Assembly (NCBI GenBank): GCA_951804985.1
Contig: OX638133.1
Location: 31,335,963 to 31,399,962, forward strand
From: Dryomyza anilis
Taxonomy: Eukaryota > Arthropoda > Insecta > Diptera > Dryomyzidae
Length of the DNA: 64,000 bases
Reading direction: 5' to 3'
Part shown: in pieces, positions 35,891 to 48,314 of the stretch
Layout: each line of letters opens with the position of its first letter
Position numbering within the stretch: the stretch's first letter is position 1
Notes under the pieces: generated by a model
Seen by the model: the letters and a program-made list of their open reading frames with translations, nothing else
Database searches by the model: none
What the model was told of the DNA's origin: nothing
Program-made: the position numbers and the translations under genes

Positions 35891-37030
35891 GAGTGATGCC
35901 AACTCTTATTTTCATTTTCCCCGATATTCTTAGCAAAATTCCCCAATTGACTATAAAATTCCCCGCACAAATGTAATTTAAATACAGTGATAATAAATCG
36001 TGTTTTCACTACATTTAAAAAAAAATCGAAATAATCCATAGAACAAATATTATGCAATATGTTATTCATTTAATATGTTTTTTTAATTTCTTGATTTCCC
36101 TAATTTTCGAATGACATTTATCAGCCTTTACAAATTGAGAAAAATTATTTGTTATTACCAAGTTCAGTGAAAGTTTAAACTAAGCTTAAATAAAGATTTA
36201 AAAAGTCGATAGTTCTAAATCAAATGTCCGACTTTCTTTAAACTTTACAGACAGATAGATAGACAATTAGTACTCAGTTAATATGAAATTTTAAATATAT
36301 GTGAAACATTGACTATAATGTTAATGGAAAAATGGATCATATTAAATAAATTTATTATATTAAACTTGTTTTAAAATAGTACTGAAAATGGGAGAGATAA
36401 AAATATTTTAGAATACCACATTTTTGTCATTGATATTTTTAGTTTCGAAATATTAAATTCCCAATAATCGCATTCTTTAAAATACTGAAAACAATATTTT
36501 GCAACTATTATGGGGCATGTCAAATTTGCAGGTATTACATTAAGTTAAAATTTATCCTATATTTAAAAACAAAATATCAGATACATTCAAAAAATCTTAA
36601 AGGAAATTATCTAGATTTAGAAATCTTATTTAATAGATAGTGTTTATAAGAAGCCAAATTATGATCTTTCAAATGATTGAAAGCTTTGTTCCAGTTTTCG
36701 ATCGAATCAGATTTTTCCTGCAAAATTCTAAACAAACGATTTTGAATTTATTATTTTCCAAACGAATTGCAAGCGTTGAAGTAAAAGTTTGCTGTTTAAA
36801 TTTATTTCCAACATTTTTTATTATACTCGTATCTAAAAGTAAAAACGATTGTTTTAAAATTTTCATAAGAAATTCGATCAAAAGTTGGAATGTGCCCCTA
36901 TATTCCAATCCTTAAAAATGTAACAGATGCTAATTTGAAATTCCCCGCCAAAAGTGGACCATTCCTCGATTACCCACTATGACTAAAAATCCCCACAAAT
37001 TGGGGAATTCCCCTCCAGTTGGCATCACTG
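35891..37030. mobile_element. hAT-like nonautonomous element with perfect 8-bp duplication
   Basis: TTGTCAAT at 35883-35890 and 37031-37038 is an exact 8-bp target duplication. The ends are GAGTGATGCCAACT and AGTTGGCATCACTG, matching the CAGTGATGCC style of hAT ends with one change. Subterminal CCCCAATT/AATTGGGG blocks are inverted. No transposase is seen in 1140 bp. It starts about 0.7 kb past the stop of the second tetraspanin. Confidence 0.9.
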
Positions 37031-37430
37031 TTGTCAATTAACTCATGCGGTTGATGAAAAAATAAAAAAATAACATTATGGCCTTGTACTGACTTCCACA
37101 GGTCCATAGTATGGCATTACATGAATTCATGATATTAGTTCTTCTCTCTTGTGATTTTAAATTTAAGTTATTTAAGGCTTCAAAAATCCTAAAGATGTGT
37201 CAGAAAATAATTATTCATGATCAGGAAAAATATTTCTATTTTTGACTTCAATTTTGATAGCCATCCAACCTAAATTTAAAATACAAACTTCTATTGAATT
37301 GCCTTGATAATATTTTTTGTAGAATTTTCGTGCCAACCTTGGACAGTGCTCATGCCCCCCAGAGGGCATGTCCCACCGGTTGGGAACCTATGTCATACAT
37401 GGCGTGTGCAGCAAAAATATCGATCGTAAT

Positions 37431-38438
37431 CAGTATGACCAGAAGCTGTATAAGAAAATATTCTTTTACTACCAAAAAATGGAATATAAATATTCCACTT
37501 TGAAACTGTATATTCCAGTTATATATTCCATTTTCATAATATCTATTAATGCCATATAAATATTTTTGATAGTCAGATTTATGTAATATTTTTGAAATCA
37601 AATGAATATACAAAAATTATAAATTGACCATGGAAAATTAATAATAATTTAATAATTATAAACACAATTAGAAAAAAGATAATGTAAACCTGAATCAAAT
37701 ACTTCGCTAAATTCTTTATATAATTGACACCTCAAATAATACTTTTTTACAACTATATTGACCTAGATATCAGCATTCAATTACCTATATCAACAAAAAC
37801 TATTTATTTTTGAAGTATCCCAATTTTACAAAATTTCGAAAAAACAAACACATCTAATTTCCGTATGATAAAAGTTACAAATTAAAAACGATCACTTTAC
37901 ACTAAGAAATTTTGTGACAAAGTTTAATTTTTTGAAAAATTTTCAGAGATTGAAATTTGTATTCAAAGAAACATGAAAATTAATTTTAAAATTTTGTTTT
38001 GATCTTTTTTTTTCATTTCTATAGAATTTTATGTGATATTTTTTAAATGTTCGATTTTGTTCTCATTTTTAAACTGAACTTCACAAAACCTTATGCTGAC
38101 AAATGTAAACATTATATAAAAAAATAGAGACTGATCGTACCTTTAAGTATTTGTATCATGGTATATTTGAAATTATCAAAAATATGCAAAGTGAATAACA
38201 GAAAATATAACTCACGCCGCAAACAACAGAATTAGTACAAAAAATAACGCAAAACTTTATTATGTGAGAAATAACTAAATTAATTATAAAATGAAAGAGG
38301 AAATACAATTTAAAAGAAGAATATATTTGAAGAAAAATATTCTTCTTCAAAAAATATATTTTCCACTTTTATATTCGAATATTTTATCAAAAAAATATAT
38401 TCTTTTCAATTTGAAAATATGCTACTCTGGTCACACTG
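37431..38438. mobile_element. Second element with perfect 8-bp duplication and CAGTRTGACCAGA ends
   Basis: ATCGTAAT at 37423-37430 and 38439-38446 is an exact 8-bp duplication. The ends are CAGTATGACCAGAAGC and GCTACTCTGGTCACACTG. Subterminal AGAATATATTT-like strings are repeated and inverted. Both hAT and P superfamilies make 8-bp duplications; the ends alone do not decide. Noncoding, 1008 bp. Confidence 0.88.
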
Positions 38439-38446
38439 ATCGTAAT

Positions 38447-39890
38447 AGATCAGCACTCAGCACGTTTAATCTACTACAATTTTCATGGAAAAACGTATGA
38501 ACCAGTGATTCATTTTACAAAAATTTAATTGGGTAAAAAATTTAAATTGGGTAAAAGTGGGTATTTTTTAATTGGCATTTTTTTAATTGGTATCAGTCCG
38601 GATCGGGCAATCCATTTGATATCGATTTTAAATGCAATATTTTCGCCTAAATATGTTTAGTATAACGTTGTTACATTTAAGAATGGAGAAATTCCGAACG
38701 CCTTTTTTTGATCATTATTAGGCTGATTGTTGAAAAAAGTGTTTTTTTAACAAAAATTAAAATGGTCAAAAAAAGAAAGTGCGGGTAAATGAGGGTTTAG
38801 AATAGAGATGGACGCGTGCCGGATTTTGATGGCACGGACACGCACTCGCACGCACGAGCACGAGCTCGACGACTAAAATTACAGGCACCCACGAGAAGCA
38901 CGATAAAGCACGGGATTTAAAAAGACACGAAGAAACACGGAAAAACACGACAAAACACCGAAAAACATGAAAAAGCAGGCGAAATGTGAAAAATAATACC
39001 GGAACCGTTTATATTTTTGGAACCGGAATCGTTATTAAACTGTGTGGTACCGGAACTCGAAACGGAATTGAACCCATATATTATAGTCCCTGTCAGGGAA
39101 CGCAAAGAAGCGGAATCGGAACCGTTATTAAAAATGTATGGAACCTGAATTAAAACCCATTTAATTTTTTGGTTGGAACCAGAATAGATCACCCTTTCTG
39201 GTGGTTCAACCCTCTTTTGGACCTAATATGTTTTATGCGACCTCTTTTTAAATTAAAAAGTAGGTACACTAACTGAAATTATTTAAATTTGGTGCAGTAA
39301 GAATTCAATCATTTATTTTTTTTACCAACTAATAACATTTTTATAAAGAAAATAAAAACAAAAGGTAAGTTTTAATTTTTTTGTTGTTGCCTATATTCCG
39401 CAATCGAAATTTTTGCAATTGCAGTATTTTTTTTATTAACAAAATGTTTTCAGTTTATAATAATAATAAATAGATAATAAAAAAATATCAAAATTATGTG
39501 TGTATAATAAATGGATATGTGACAAAACTGACGACATTTTCCGAATCTACGCCACAAATCAATCAAATAATTGCTTTTACTACTAAAATGAGAGTTGCGC
39601 AGTGTTATAAAATAATTTATATTATTTTGTTATAAAATATTAAATGCCATATTCTATTAATATTGGATTTTTTAACGGGAGATAAAACTTAATTCATACT
39701 ATTAGTATTTGATTTTTAAACGGAAGATAAAACTTAATTCATTGACGAACTAACGAAGTTTAGAATATAGGAAAGACATTTTTGTTTGTAGGAAAAATTC
39801 TTTAGCATCCCTGAATAGTACTCGTAAGCTCTAAAATACCGTAAATAGTAAAGCTTTTACAAAGAAATAATAATTAGTTCCTTTTATTGT
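38447..39890. other. Intergenic DNA with GCACG and GGAACC arrays
   Basis: GATGGACGCGTGCC at about 38806 begins a GCACGCAC-rich stretch, followed to 39190 by GGAACCG and CGGAATCG motifs. This resembles one end of another hAT-like element, but no partner end is found. Confidence 0.4.
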
Positions 39891-39894
39891 ATTA

Positions 39895-40121
39895 CGTAGT
39901 TCAGAGTTTAGAGCATTGGACTGCGAGCCGAAAGGTTCAAGTCTGGGCTGGTGCTAACAACATCTTTTCATAGAGAACGTTTTCCTATACCGCGCTACCA
40001 CCCGGCAGTAAATGGCAAACCTACTAGAGTACTTTGAGTACAAATATAACACGCACAGCTCAAAATGGAGAGAGTGCTCGGGATAAGTTCTTATAGGACT
40101 CTAGCGCCAAACTATTATTAT
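39895..40121 (+). mobile_element. tRNA-derived SINE, decayed copy 3
   Basis: Part of the head (GCATTGGACTGCGAGCCGAA) and body are recognisable. The middle of the body is deleted near 40030, and the tail is ATTATTATAT. It lies about 330 bp upstream of the Tsp42Ee-like start codon. Confidence 0.75.
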
Positions 40122-40454
40122 ATAGATAAAACATTCTCGTATATTTTTAATGACTTAATTAGCCACTTTATAGTATATAATTACGATCCACTTTTTATCT
40201 TTTATTTGTACTCAATTTTACTCCAGTAAAATACTCACTGAATATTGCGAGAAAAATTGCATTAGTCATAATTATAATAAAAAAAAAACACTCAAAGCTT
40301 TTACCGATAAGAAATATACGCTTTTTACAAAAAGAACCACCTTGCACAGAACTTTAGTTTCGAAAAGACCATACAGTGATTCGTTGATACATAAACGGTG
40401 GTGTATTAAAATAATTTGTATTTTTGTAAATTTACAACAAAAAAAAAACGAAAT

Positions 40455-43400
40455 ATGGATTGTGGTGGAGTTTTTGTAAAATATGTGTTATTCATATTTA
40501 ACATATTATTTGTGGTAAGTGTTTTTATTTTTTTTATCAATTGCGAAAAAATATTTTATCTATCGAATAGCAAATATTTGCATAATGATAAAAGTAAATA
40601 GTGTTTTAGTCATCGAGTACTCGAAAAATATAAATGCATTTCGAATGTACCTAAAATACAAAACACAATAATAACACTTTAAAAATGTTAATAAGAGGTT
40701 CGTGAAAATATATCAAATGCTGAAAAATCTGGTATTTGTTACTATGAAGTTATATTTGGTTAGTTTTACCTCGATAACGACGATATCGAAAAACTTCTCC
40801 AAAGACTTAAAACTGTCAATGCGTTTGCAAAACAAATTATTGTTCAACTTATGTGTTATCTTATCTGAGTAAATCTCTAGATTTCATTACTGTTGATTGT
40901 ATGAAAACTAAATTATCTTATCATTGTTCACACGCAAATATTTGCTAAATTCGACATTTTATACTATTTTTTTTTATTTTGATACTATACGCTATAACGG
41001 TGTTAAAAAATATGTTTTACATTTTATAATATTATTATAAAAATAGATATATGCACTCATTTGCTAATGAAATAGTCATGTATTACGTAAATCAATAATA
41101 ACGAAGTCAGACATTAGTCATTATTGAGATAAGTTTATTTCGAAATATTTTTCGAAAGCCCACCTCGTCATTAATGCTATCAGTGAGATTGTGTAAAATA
41201 ATTCACTTTATGTACTGTTAATTATTTACAAGAATTTGTATGAACAATAACAGGAAATTAAAAACACGGCTAAAAATTCCGTAGTAGGTCAACATTAGAA
41301 ATTTACTTTTTGTGGGTGGTGTTATTTTTAATATTTTATAATTACTAACAATGGTTGTATGATATTACAATAAAGGACTATCATAGGATTATCCTATCAC
41401 ACTTTTTTTATTTCCCTGACAAATGTTACCAAGACATTTTCCGGTGAAGTATTCTTCCACGAACCAATTCTTCCAAGACACAATTCTTCTCTTGGACAAT
41501 TATTTCGTAGGTAATTCTTTCATAGTCAATTCTTTCATAGTTCGCCAGTGTATATTTGATTGATTGACTGACTGACATATAAACCAAAATGATCATGCGA
41601 AAACTAAACTTTTAACTCAAGATATCTACGTACTTAATATAGCGACATTCTAATGTAAATTGATTTATTGCCATACTATCTCAATTGGAAAGGTATAGCC
41701 AACACATTAAAATTATTTTTAAAAGTAGAATTTATAAAAATCGATGTAAAGGATCGTGTAAACGTGATTTATGGGCGTGATTAAACTTCAGATTTTAAAA
41801 CGTTATAACGACTGATTTTTCTAAGTATCTCGTTCCATATAGGCGGAAGATGACGTTTTCAACTACAATGTCTTTGCACCTTATATGGTGTCTCCACCAG
41901 CCATAATTTATAGAAATGTTTATGTTGTACCATCAAAATATTTTGTAGAGACATCACATGTCTTGCCCAAAATGTCGAACGTTATGTTATGTCTGAAATG
42001 TCGTCATAAAATCTGCCATGACTTTGACGTTTCTGAATAAATTAAAATCAAAATAATTACTTAAAAATTATCATTTCGTCAATTTCTAATTTCGAATAGC
42101 GTTGAAGAAAATTCGCAGTGCAAATATCAGTTAGCGTATTCACAATTCATGGTGTAGGTACGACATTGTATGAATACGACAGTACGCCATTTAAACAATT
42201 TCACAAATTATCTTCATTTCACAAAATACGACACCAAAAACCATGCCTCAGGGCTACTCTTAAATACAACACTTGTGATATTTCACTTTTAAAAGGGAAA
42301 TTTGTGTGTTATGTGTTATTGTGTCGTATATATACTACATGGTACGAATACCATACTAAAATACGACGAACTGTGAATACGCTAGTTATAAATTAAAGAT
42401 GATTATGATGTAAGATAAATCATAAAGATTTATCAATACTTTTTGGAAAAGATTTATCGAAAAACTTTCTAAACTGTCAATTCGTTAGCAATACGCTTGT
42501 TATAAATTAAAGATGATTATGATGTAAGATAAATCATAAAGATTTATCAATACTTTTTGGAAAAGATTTATCGAAAAACTTCTCTAAACTGTCAATTCGT
42601 TTGCAAACCACCAATACTCTTTGGGAAGGATTTGTGTTGAGAAACAATTTGTCACTTGAGAATGTATTTGCCTCAAACGCCATTGAGTAATTCATGAAAA
42701 ACGAGAAAGAAGATTTTCGTATGCGTTAAAATAGGAGTAAATTTGCGATCTGGAACTAAGTTGATGCTCAATATATCAAATTTGATACACGCGATATAGA
42801 AAAACGTATAACAGAATTCGAAAGAAAATATATAAGTCATATATATCACAATTTCTAAATCCATTCACTCAAAAATGGCGTTTGAGGCAAATAAATTCTC
42901 AGGTCACGTATTGTCTCAGAGAAGAATCATTTGATTATTTCTATGTTCAACTTAGTATGTATTTTGTTAGGGCCACTTTATGGTGTAAGATAAATCATAT
43001 TTCGAAAATAGAAATTCTAATAAACATAGTAATTTTGAGTGTTTAGTAAACAGTATCTAACATGACTAAAACTTGCGGTTTTAAAAACAAACAACAACAT
43101 AACTCGATATTACTGATACAATATATTTTACAGGATGATATCAGTATGTACATTAAATAATATATATTATTAGTAAGATAGCTTACTATATTAATATAAC
43201 CACTAGAATGAAATAATTTGAGTTTTATATCTAAAATATATCATTATTAAATTATCGACAAATGGTTTGTAGGGAAGTATACAAAAATCAAAAAAATATT
43301 CTGGTACACAGAAGTTTTTACGAAATACCTTAGTAGGTGTAGAGTGTTTCTCTGATTTCAACGCCTTTATTTTTATGATTACATGATTAGTATGAGGACT

Positions 43401-44416
43401 ACATGTTTATTTATAATACTGCTTTAAAACTTTAAAATTTCAATTAATATGGAATTATTATGGAAATTTATTAATCCTCAAAAATTATTATCTTTTCAGG
43501 TGTGTGGCATCCTGCTCATCACATTCGGCTCGATTATGGTCGCTCAAATGGGTCATTTCAGTAATATCCAGGAAACAATCGTTGCCAACAGCGTGCCGAT
43601 TGCCATTCTCGTACTCGGCTGCATCATTTTCATCATTGCTTTCCTGGGTTGCTGTGGTGCCATACGCGAAAACTCTTGCTGCACTATGACGGTAAATTTA
43701 AATTCATAATACTTACTAATTCAAAAAATTGAATTGTAAATTTTTCTAGTACTCGGTCTTCATGCTGGTGCTCTTCATGTGTCAATTGGCTTTGGTTATT
43801 TTCATATGGACCCAACGTACGAAATTCCTGCAACAAATGGATGTCGTTGCCGATAAAATTTGGCAACAACGTGATATCGATCAGAAGGTCATGGATACGA
43901 TGCAGCTGACTGTAAGATTTATTTTTAATCAATATTTCATTATTTTGCAATTAAAATCATCCTAATAATTTAGAGAAGCATATTTAGAATGTTCTATGAA
44001 CGTCTGACGTACATGAAATCCTTTTTATAAAGAATTTATTTAAGTTAAAATATAAAATTTGCTACATTTAACATTATTTTTAATTATAGTTCAATTGTTG
44101 TGGTAATACATCCTACCTGCAATATGGACTAAGCATTCCGTTGTCCTGCTGTGGTGCCAAGGCCACATCCTGTGGTATTATGGATGTCATGGCAAAGCCA
44201 GGCTGCAAGCGCGCCTTCCATTCCTTCTGGGAAACAAACACCGATATCATACGTTATGCTGGCCTAGGTGTAGCCGGAATCGAGGTAAATTTTTGTGATA
44301 TTTAAATATATGACATATCTGAGTAACAATGGTATCTATTTCAGTTGGTTGCCTTCATCTTTGCTTGCTGCTTGGCCAATCAAGTACGCAATGGCAGAAG
44401 ACGTGCCAATTATTAA
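40455..44416 (+). CDS. Tsp42Ee: Tetraspanin, Tsp42Ee-like (five coding exons)
   Basis: The coding exons are 40455-40514, 43500-43691, 43750-43911, 44090-44284 and 44345-44416, all in phase 0 with GT-AG introns, giving 226 residues. It begins MDCGGVFVKY. There are four membrane segments and GCCGAIRE after segment 2. The extracellular loop has CCG at 141-143, CC at 158-159, C166 and GC at 176-177. N144-T-S beside the CCG motif is a candidate N-glycosylation site. Segment 4 and tail read YAGLGVAGIELVAFIFACC then RNGRRRANY. Exon sizes equal those of gene 1 exactly, so the two arose by duplication. The name is from remembered similarity to Drosophila Tsp42Ee (ENSC after GCCGAIRE, and the segment 4 and tail pattern). 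The first intron is 2985 bp and carries a TA-flanked inverted-repeat element and a tandem duplication. The others are 58-178 bp. Confidence 0.88.
40515..42131. other. Intron 1 of the Tsp42Ee-like gene, first part, nothing clear
   Basis: AT-rich with no recognisable element; CAATTCTTCC-type strings recur around 41455-41540. Confidence 0.35.
42134..42382 (+). mobile_element. TA-flanked inverted-repeat element (GCGTATTCACA ends), copy C
   Basis: The ends are GCGTATTCACAATTCATGG and CGACGAACTGTGAATACGC with TA at 42132-42133 and 42383-42384. At 249 bp it is the uninterrupted relative of copy B and serves as its empty reference. Confidence 0.85.
42385..42612 (+). repeat. Tandem duplication, 2 x 114 bp
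   Basis: GTTATAAATTAAAGATG at 42385 recurs at 42499, and the two units are almost identical through CAATTCGTTNGCAA. The first unit abuts the right end of copy C. Confidence 0.9.
42638..42918. mobile_element. Hairpin element of about 280 bp
   Basis: TGAGAATGTATTTGCCTCAA near 42657 pairs with TTGAGGCAAATAAATTCTCA near 42881, and CAATTTGTCA pairs with the outer right arm. Arms are about 55 bp. No target duplication is evident. In intron 1 of the Tsp42Ee-like gene. Confidence 0.7.
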
Positions 44417-44526
44417 GTAGGTATTATGAGTACTATTTGTGGACAGTGGTTACTCAATGCCGGCGGGAGGAGATTTTAGTTTTAAATCGAAATACTACAA
44501 CAACGTGCTTTTGTATCATTAATTTT

Positions 44527-44532
44527 AATAAA
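44527..44532 (+). promoter_or_regulatory. Polyadenylation signal of the Tsp42Ee-like gene
   Basis: AATAAA lies 110 bases after the stop and is followed by a GTG-containing stretch. Further copies follow at about 44585-44605. Confidence 0.45.
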
Positions 44533-44599
44533 GTGTACAACAATATTTAAGTGAAAAAAAATATTAAATATTGAACGATTTTGGAATAAAATATTCTAA

Positions 44600-46009
44600 T
44601 AAAAATATGAAACAATCATCATTTCTTTTTATTATTGGATTTTTTTAGTTTAGTAAATCAATATTTATACTATATTAATTAATTATATTAGCAGTGTCGC
44701 TAGATGAAATTACCACAAGAATTCTCATTTTACCACAGCAAATTATCACAAAATACCACAGATATTTACCATAATTTCTCTCAAATTACCATAAATTACC
44801 AAAGATATCCTCTATATATACCACAAAATACTACATTTTCATCAAATTTCCTCAAATTACCGCAAAATACCTCAGTACCAAAAATACTACTTATTATCAA
44901 AAAATACTACATTATTATCTCAGCAACTTCTGCCCTCTGAGATGTTGAGGGACAAACGCATGTATTTTCCGACGATTCACAAAAAAAGCAATTTTCATTT
45001 CTAGTTACCCTGCAGTGAAATCTAAACTAGTAGCATAAATATGTAGTATTTATATTAGTAACCATGTTTACAGATTAGTAACTAGTTAAAATGGATGCAG
45101 AGAAAACCAGTTAAAAAAATGTTTCGTAGAGGAACGTGTCAAAATTGTCACAAAACAAAATAAATTTTGAAATACAAATTATATTTCATTTATTAATTTC
45201 GTAGGAAACATCTTTCTTTTTAAATTTGTGGTGGGTTCCATCGTGTGATTTGTATTATTTCTTTCCGCCATAAGTTCGTAAAATTTAAAAATAACCTATT
45301 TGAAAGGTATTTGTTAAATATTTGAAAGGGCCTTACTACCGTGTCTTGATAAAAAGCCGCTCCTGTCTCTCTTCCTATGCAGTCCACCATCAAGTCCCAT
45401 TTTCAAGACATTTCTTGACTGGAGCAATTTCATCCATTCGTCCCACATGATCTAGACAGCAAAACTGTTAGATCTTGATGCGCTTGACTATATTAATTGT
45501 CGTCGAACACCTTACAGCTCTAGTGTCCCAATTGGTAAATAGTAAGCAGTTTAAATTAAGATTAAACGAACTAGTTTATAGACTGACTGTAAAAAATTAG
45601 TCTAGAGACTGGTTACAAGAAACTAGTTCAAAAACTACTTAAATGTAATGTAAGAGGGGACAATTGAAATATTATTTTTGCGTGTGGTATTTACCAATTC
45701 CCGAAAACGATCAAAAAAATACCAAAAGCATATTTTTCCTATATATCTGCCGACACTGCATTTTAGTATTATTTTCATTTTCGTCAATACAACATAAAAT
45801 GCAACACTTAAACTTACGTTATTGTAAGAGAAGACAAATGTAATAGATTCGTGTATTGTCAATGGCTGCATTCAGCGCATTCAACAGTTGCGAAAATGCT
45901 CAATAACTAATCGACTACTTTAATCGAATTAACTGATAGCAAACATTCTGAGTTCTTAAACATTTGAAGCAAAACTGTTGGCAAAACTGTTGGCAAAACT
46001 GTTGGGTAA
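44600..46009. other. Intergenic DNA with a TACCACAAAATACC-rich patch
   Basis: At 44700-44930 ATTACCACAAA and ATTACCATAAA motifs repeat every 12-25 bp, a decayed short tandem array. The overlapping 78-codon frame is low complexity. The rest shows nothing. Confidence 0.45.
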
Positions 46010-46228
46010 TCAAAAATTTTTTAGATTGTTAGGAAGTGGATTCCAAATACGTGCTACCCGTACATGAAATGATCTCTCAAATGTAGAATTTGATATCTTT
46101 GGTATAATTATTTGTTTACATCTTGTTGATCGAGAAAAATGAAATAAATTCAAAAGAAGCAAATATTTTGTAAAACATTGAAATTTTAATGTTGTGGATG
46201 CTGTCCCAACCAGACAAACGATGCCCAA
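46010..46228 (-). pseudogene. Remnant of a non-LTR retrotransposon reverse-transcriptase C-terminus
   Basis: On the minus strand the frame reads ERSFHVRVARIWNPLP after a CKQIIIPKIS stretch. The pattern F-x-x-R-x-x-R-x-W-N-x-L-P is characteristic of the region after the reverse transcriptase in LINE ORF2 proteins. Only about 60 residues remain and a stop follows. No upstream reverse-transcriptase motif was found. Clade not assigned. Confidence 0.6.
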
Positions 46229-47390
46229 AACCTAACTTTATGCTAACTTTAAAAAGTTAACGATATCGAAATGTTGTCGTAAAAGTGAAAATGTATCTTA
46301 AAGACTTACGAATGTCCGCCTCTTTGTTGACTTTTAGTTCTAGAAAAGATAACTAAAAAGATGCCTAAATGCAGCTTTTAGTTAACCCTTTTAACTACCA
46401 ATACACATGTAAAATATGAATTATTATCAATGTATTAGGTTGTCATTCGATTATTTACTTTTCCAAAAATTGATGAAAATAATCAAATGACAAACTAATA
46501 CATATCAAAAAAATATAAAAATAGACAATAATAACGAAAAACCAAAAGCTGTATTTCAAATTTAAATGCATTTTTATTTGAAATTATTTTAGCTGCACTG
46601 TTTGTCACTGCCACAGTCACGTCCTGGGACACCTGCTCACACGGTAGAATGACGCCTGCAGAAAGGAACTATCCACGAACATTTTCAATTTCATAGACAC
46701 GATTTTGTAACGATTCATAAACGTAATTTACTCGTCGCGGTTATTATTTTTTACTATCAATCGGATATTTTTGTCCACACAAAATACACGGAACACAAAA
46801 AACGCTAACAGCAAACAATATTACGCAGCAAAAAAAAAAAAAAAACGCATGCCAACTTTAAAGTATGAAGTTCAGAGGTGCCACTATGTGGGTATTATCC
46901 CGATTTGTTTACTTTTAAAAGTTACCTTTCTGATATATCTATACGATAAACCTTTAAGTCACCAGAAAAACGATAGTCGCAAAGATAACATTTCGTATTT
47001 TGTTCTAGTTGGGATAGAATGATTGGTGCAGAGCTCCATGAAAGTTAATTTTAAGCCAAATTATTTTAAATAGTATTGAAATTGAATAAGTTTTTCGAAT
47101 TCGTTTCGATATCGAGATTGAATAACCTTTTCGAATTCGTTATCATTATCGAACGCTATCATTATCGAATCGTTAACGATAGTCGAAAACGATAAAATTA
47201 ATGATATCGTTTTGAATTCGTTTTGATATCGCTTGGTACGCTGGGATATATATGCTGCAATTAATTTCGAAAATAAAAAATATGGTTATCTTGTGTTTGG
47301 TGTGTGGAGCAAAATAAAGATATTTTTTATTTCTGCAAAAAGCTAGAGAAATAAATAAAAGTACTAGATCTACTGCGACAATGGTGCAAT
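46229..47390. other. Intergenic DNA with AACGATATCGTT-type repeats
   Basis: Strings such as TTCGTTATCATTATCGAA and ACGATATCGTTTTGAATTCG at 47080-47250 are shared with 60195-60380 and suggest another inverted-repeat family with CCCAGC/GCTGGG ends. A patch at 46605-46690 is less AT-rich. No gene. Confidence 0.4.
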
Positions 47391-47399
47391 GTTAACTCT

Positions 47400-47880
47400 G
47401 GCCACGTTCAATTTGCAGCACACGTTCAACCACTTTCAACCGAGTTGTCCATTTTTGTTGTTGTTCAATCAGAAAATATGCAGTTTGTTTTTGAACGTCG
47501 TTCGAGTCGGTTGTATTCGTTTTTGAATTGGAAAGGAACCAAAGTAAAAAAAGGTATGGTTATGGTTCAATAAAGAGATGAGTTGCTGTGAAAGAAGCGG
47601 GATTAAAAGTATTGAGGAGAAGAACAAGTTTGTTTTTTACAGTGGTTTTGCGTGTTAAGAATTAAGAATAGAAAAACATTTCCGTCGTTGATTAACTGCA
47701 ACAGGGTGGTGAAGCGAACGAGTAGAAAATCGCTTACTTTACTTTCCCGCATTTTCTTTGAGTTTCTGTCGGGCAGGCGACCGTCGTCTGCGGAAAAGTG
47801 GGAAAATGTCAATGAACGCCTGAGTGCTTTGTGTGTTTGTGAATAATTGTTGTGAAAATTGTGCAGGAGGATTATCAATA
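47400..47880 (+). promoter_or_regulatory. Less AT-rich island, possible leader exon or promoter of the fourth tetraspanin
   Basis: About 480 bp of mixed sequence without dispersed repeats (for example GGGCAGGCGACCGTCGTCTG at 47770) lies 3 kb before the fourth gene's first coding exon, which has a splice acceptor in its leader. Short frames are open but not recognisable. The role is inferred from position and composition only. Confidence 0.3.
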
Positions 47881-48314
47881 TTTTGAAATGGATATTTTTC
47901 AAATCAACATCCGTTATGGTTTATTAACGTTTAAAAAAAAAAAGATTTTTATTTATATTAAATAAATGTTTTAAAAACTTAATGAATCGTTATTTTGCAT
48001 TTTGAAAATAGCGAGGTGAAGCTAAAAGCAAGTATTCGAGATTGTGAAAATAAACTTTTAAATATAATAAATATATTCAATATACATATTTATTATCGAA
48101 GAAATTGAATTGATCGCACCGAATATCCCACGCACTTTGAAACTGTATGAAATCAGTACCAAATATCACAAATAGTCGGGTTTTATACGAGTTATAAATA
48201 ATTGCAAGACGCAACAGCATCTCAAAAACATAGGCTTGCCTTTGGCCGCTCGCCACCCGGCTCTATGAAATAAGGTCCCAGACAATAAAACACCAAACTA
48301 AATAACAAAATAAA

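Noticed and set aside
38800..39190. A further complete hAT element
   Set aside because: Only one end-like sequence (GATGGACGCGTGCC) is seen; no inverted partner or 8-bp duplication could be found.
43449..43499. An upstream ATG extending exon 2 of the Ee-like gene
   Set aside because: This is read-through of intron 1. The acceptor TTTTCAG at 43499 and the 60-bp first exon at 40455 fit the family exactly.
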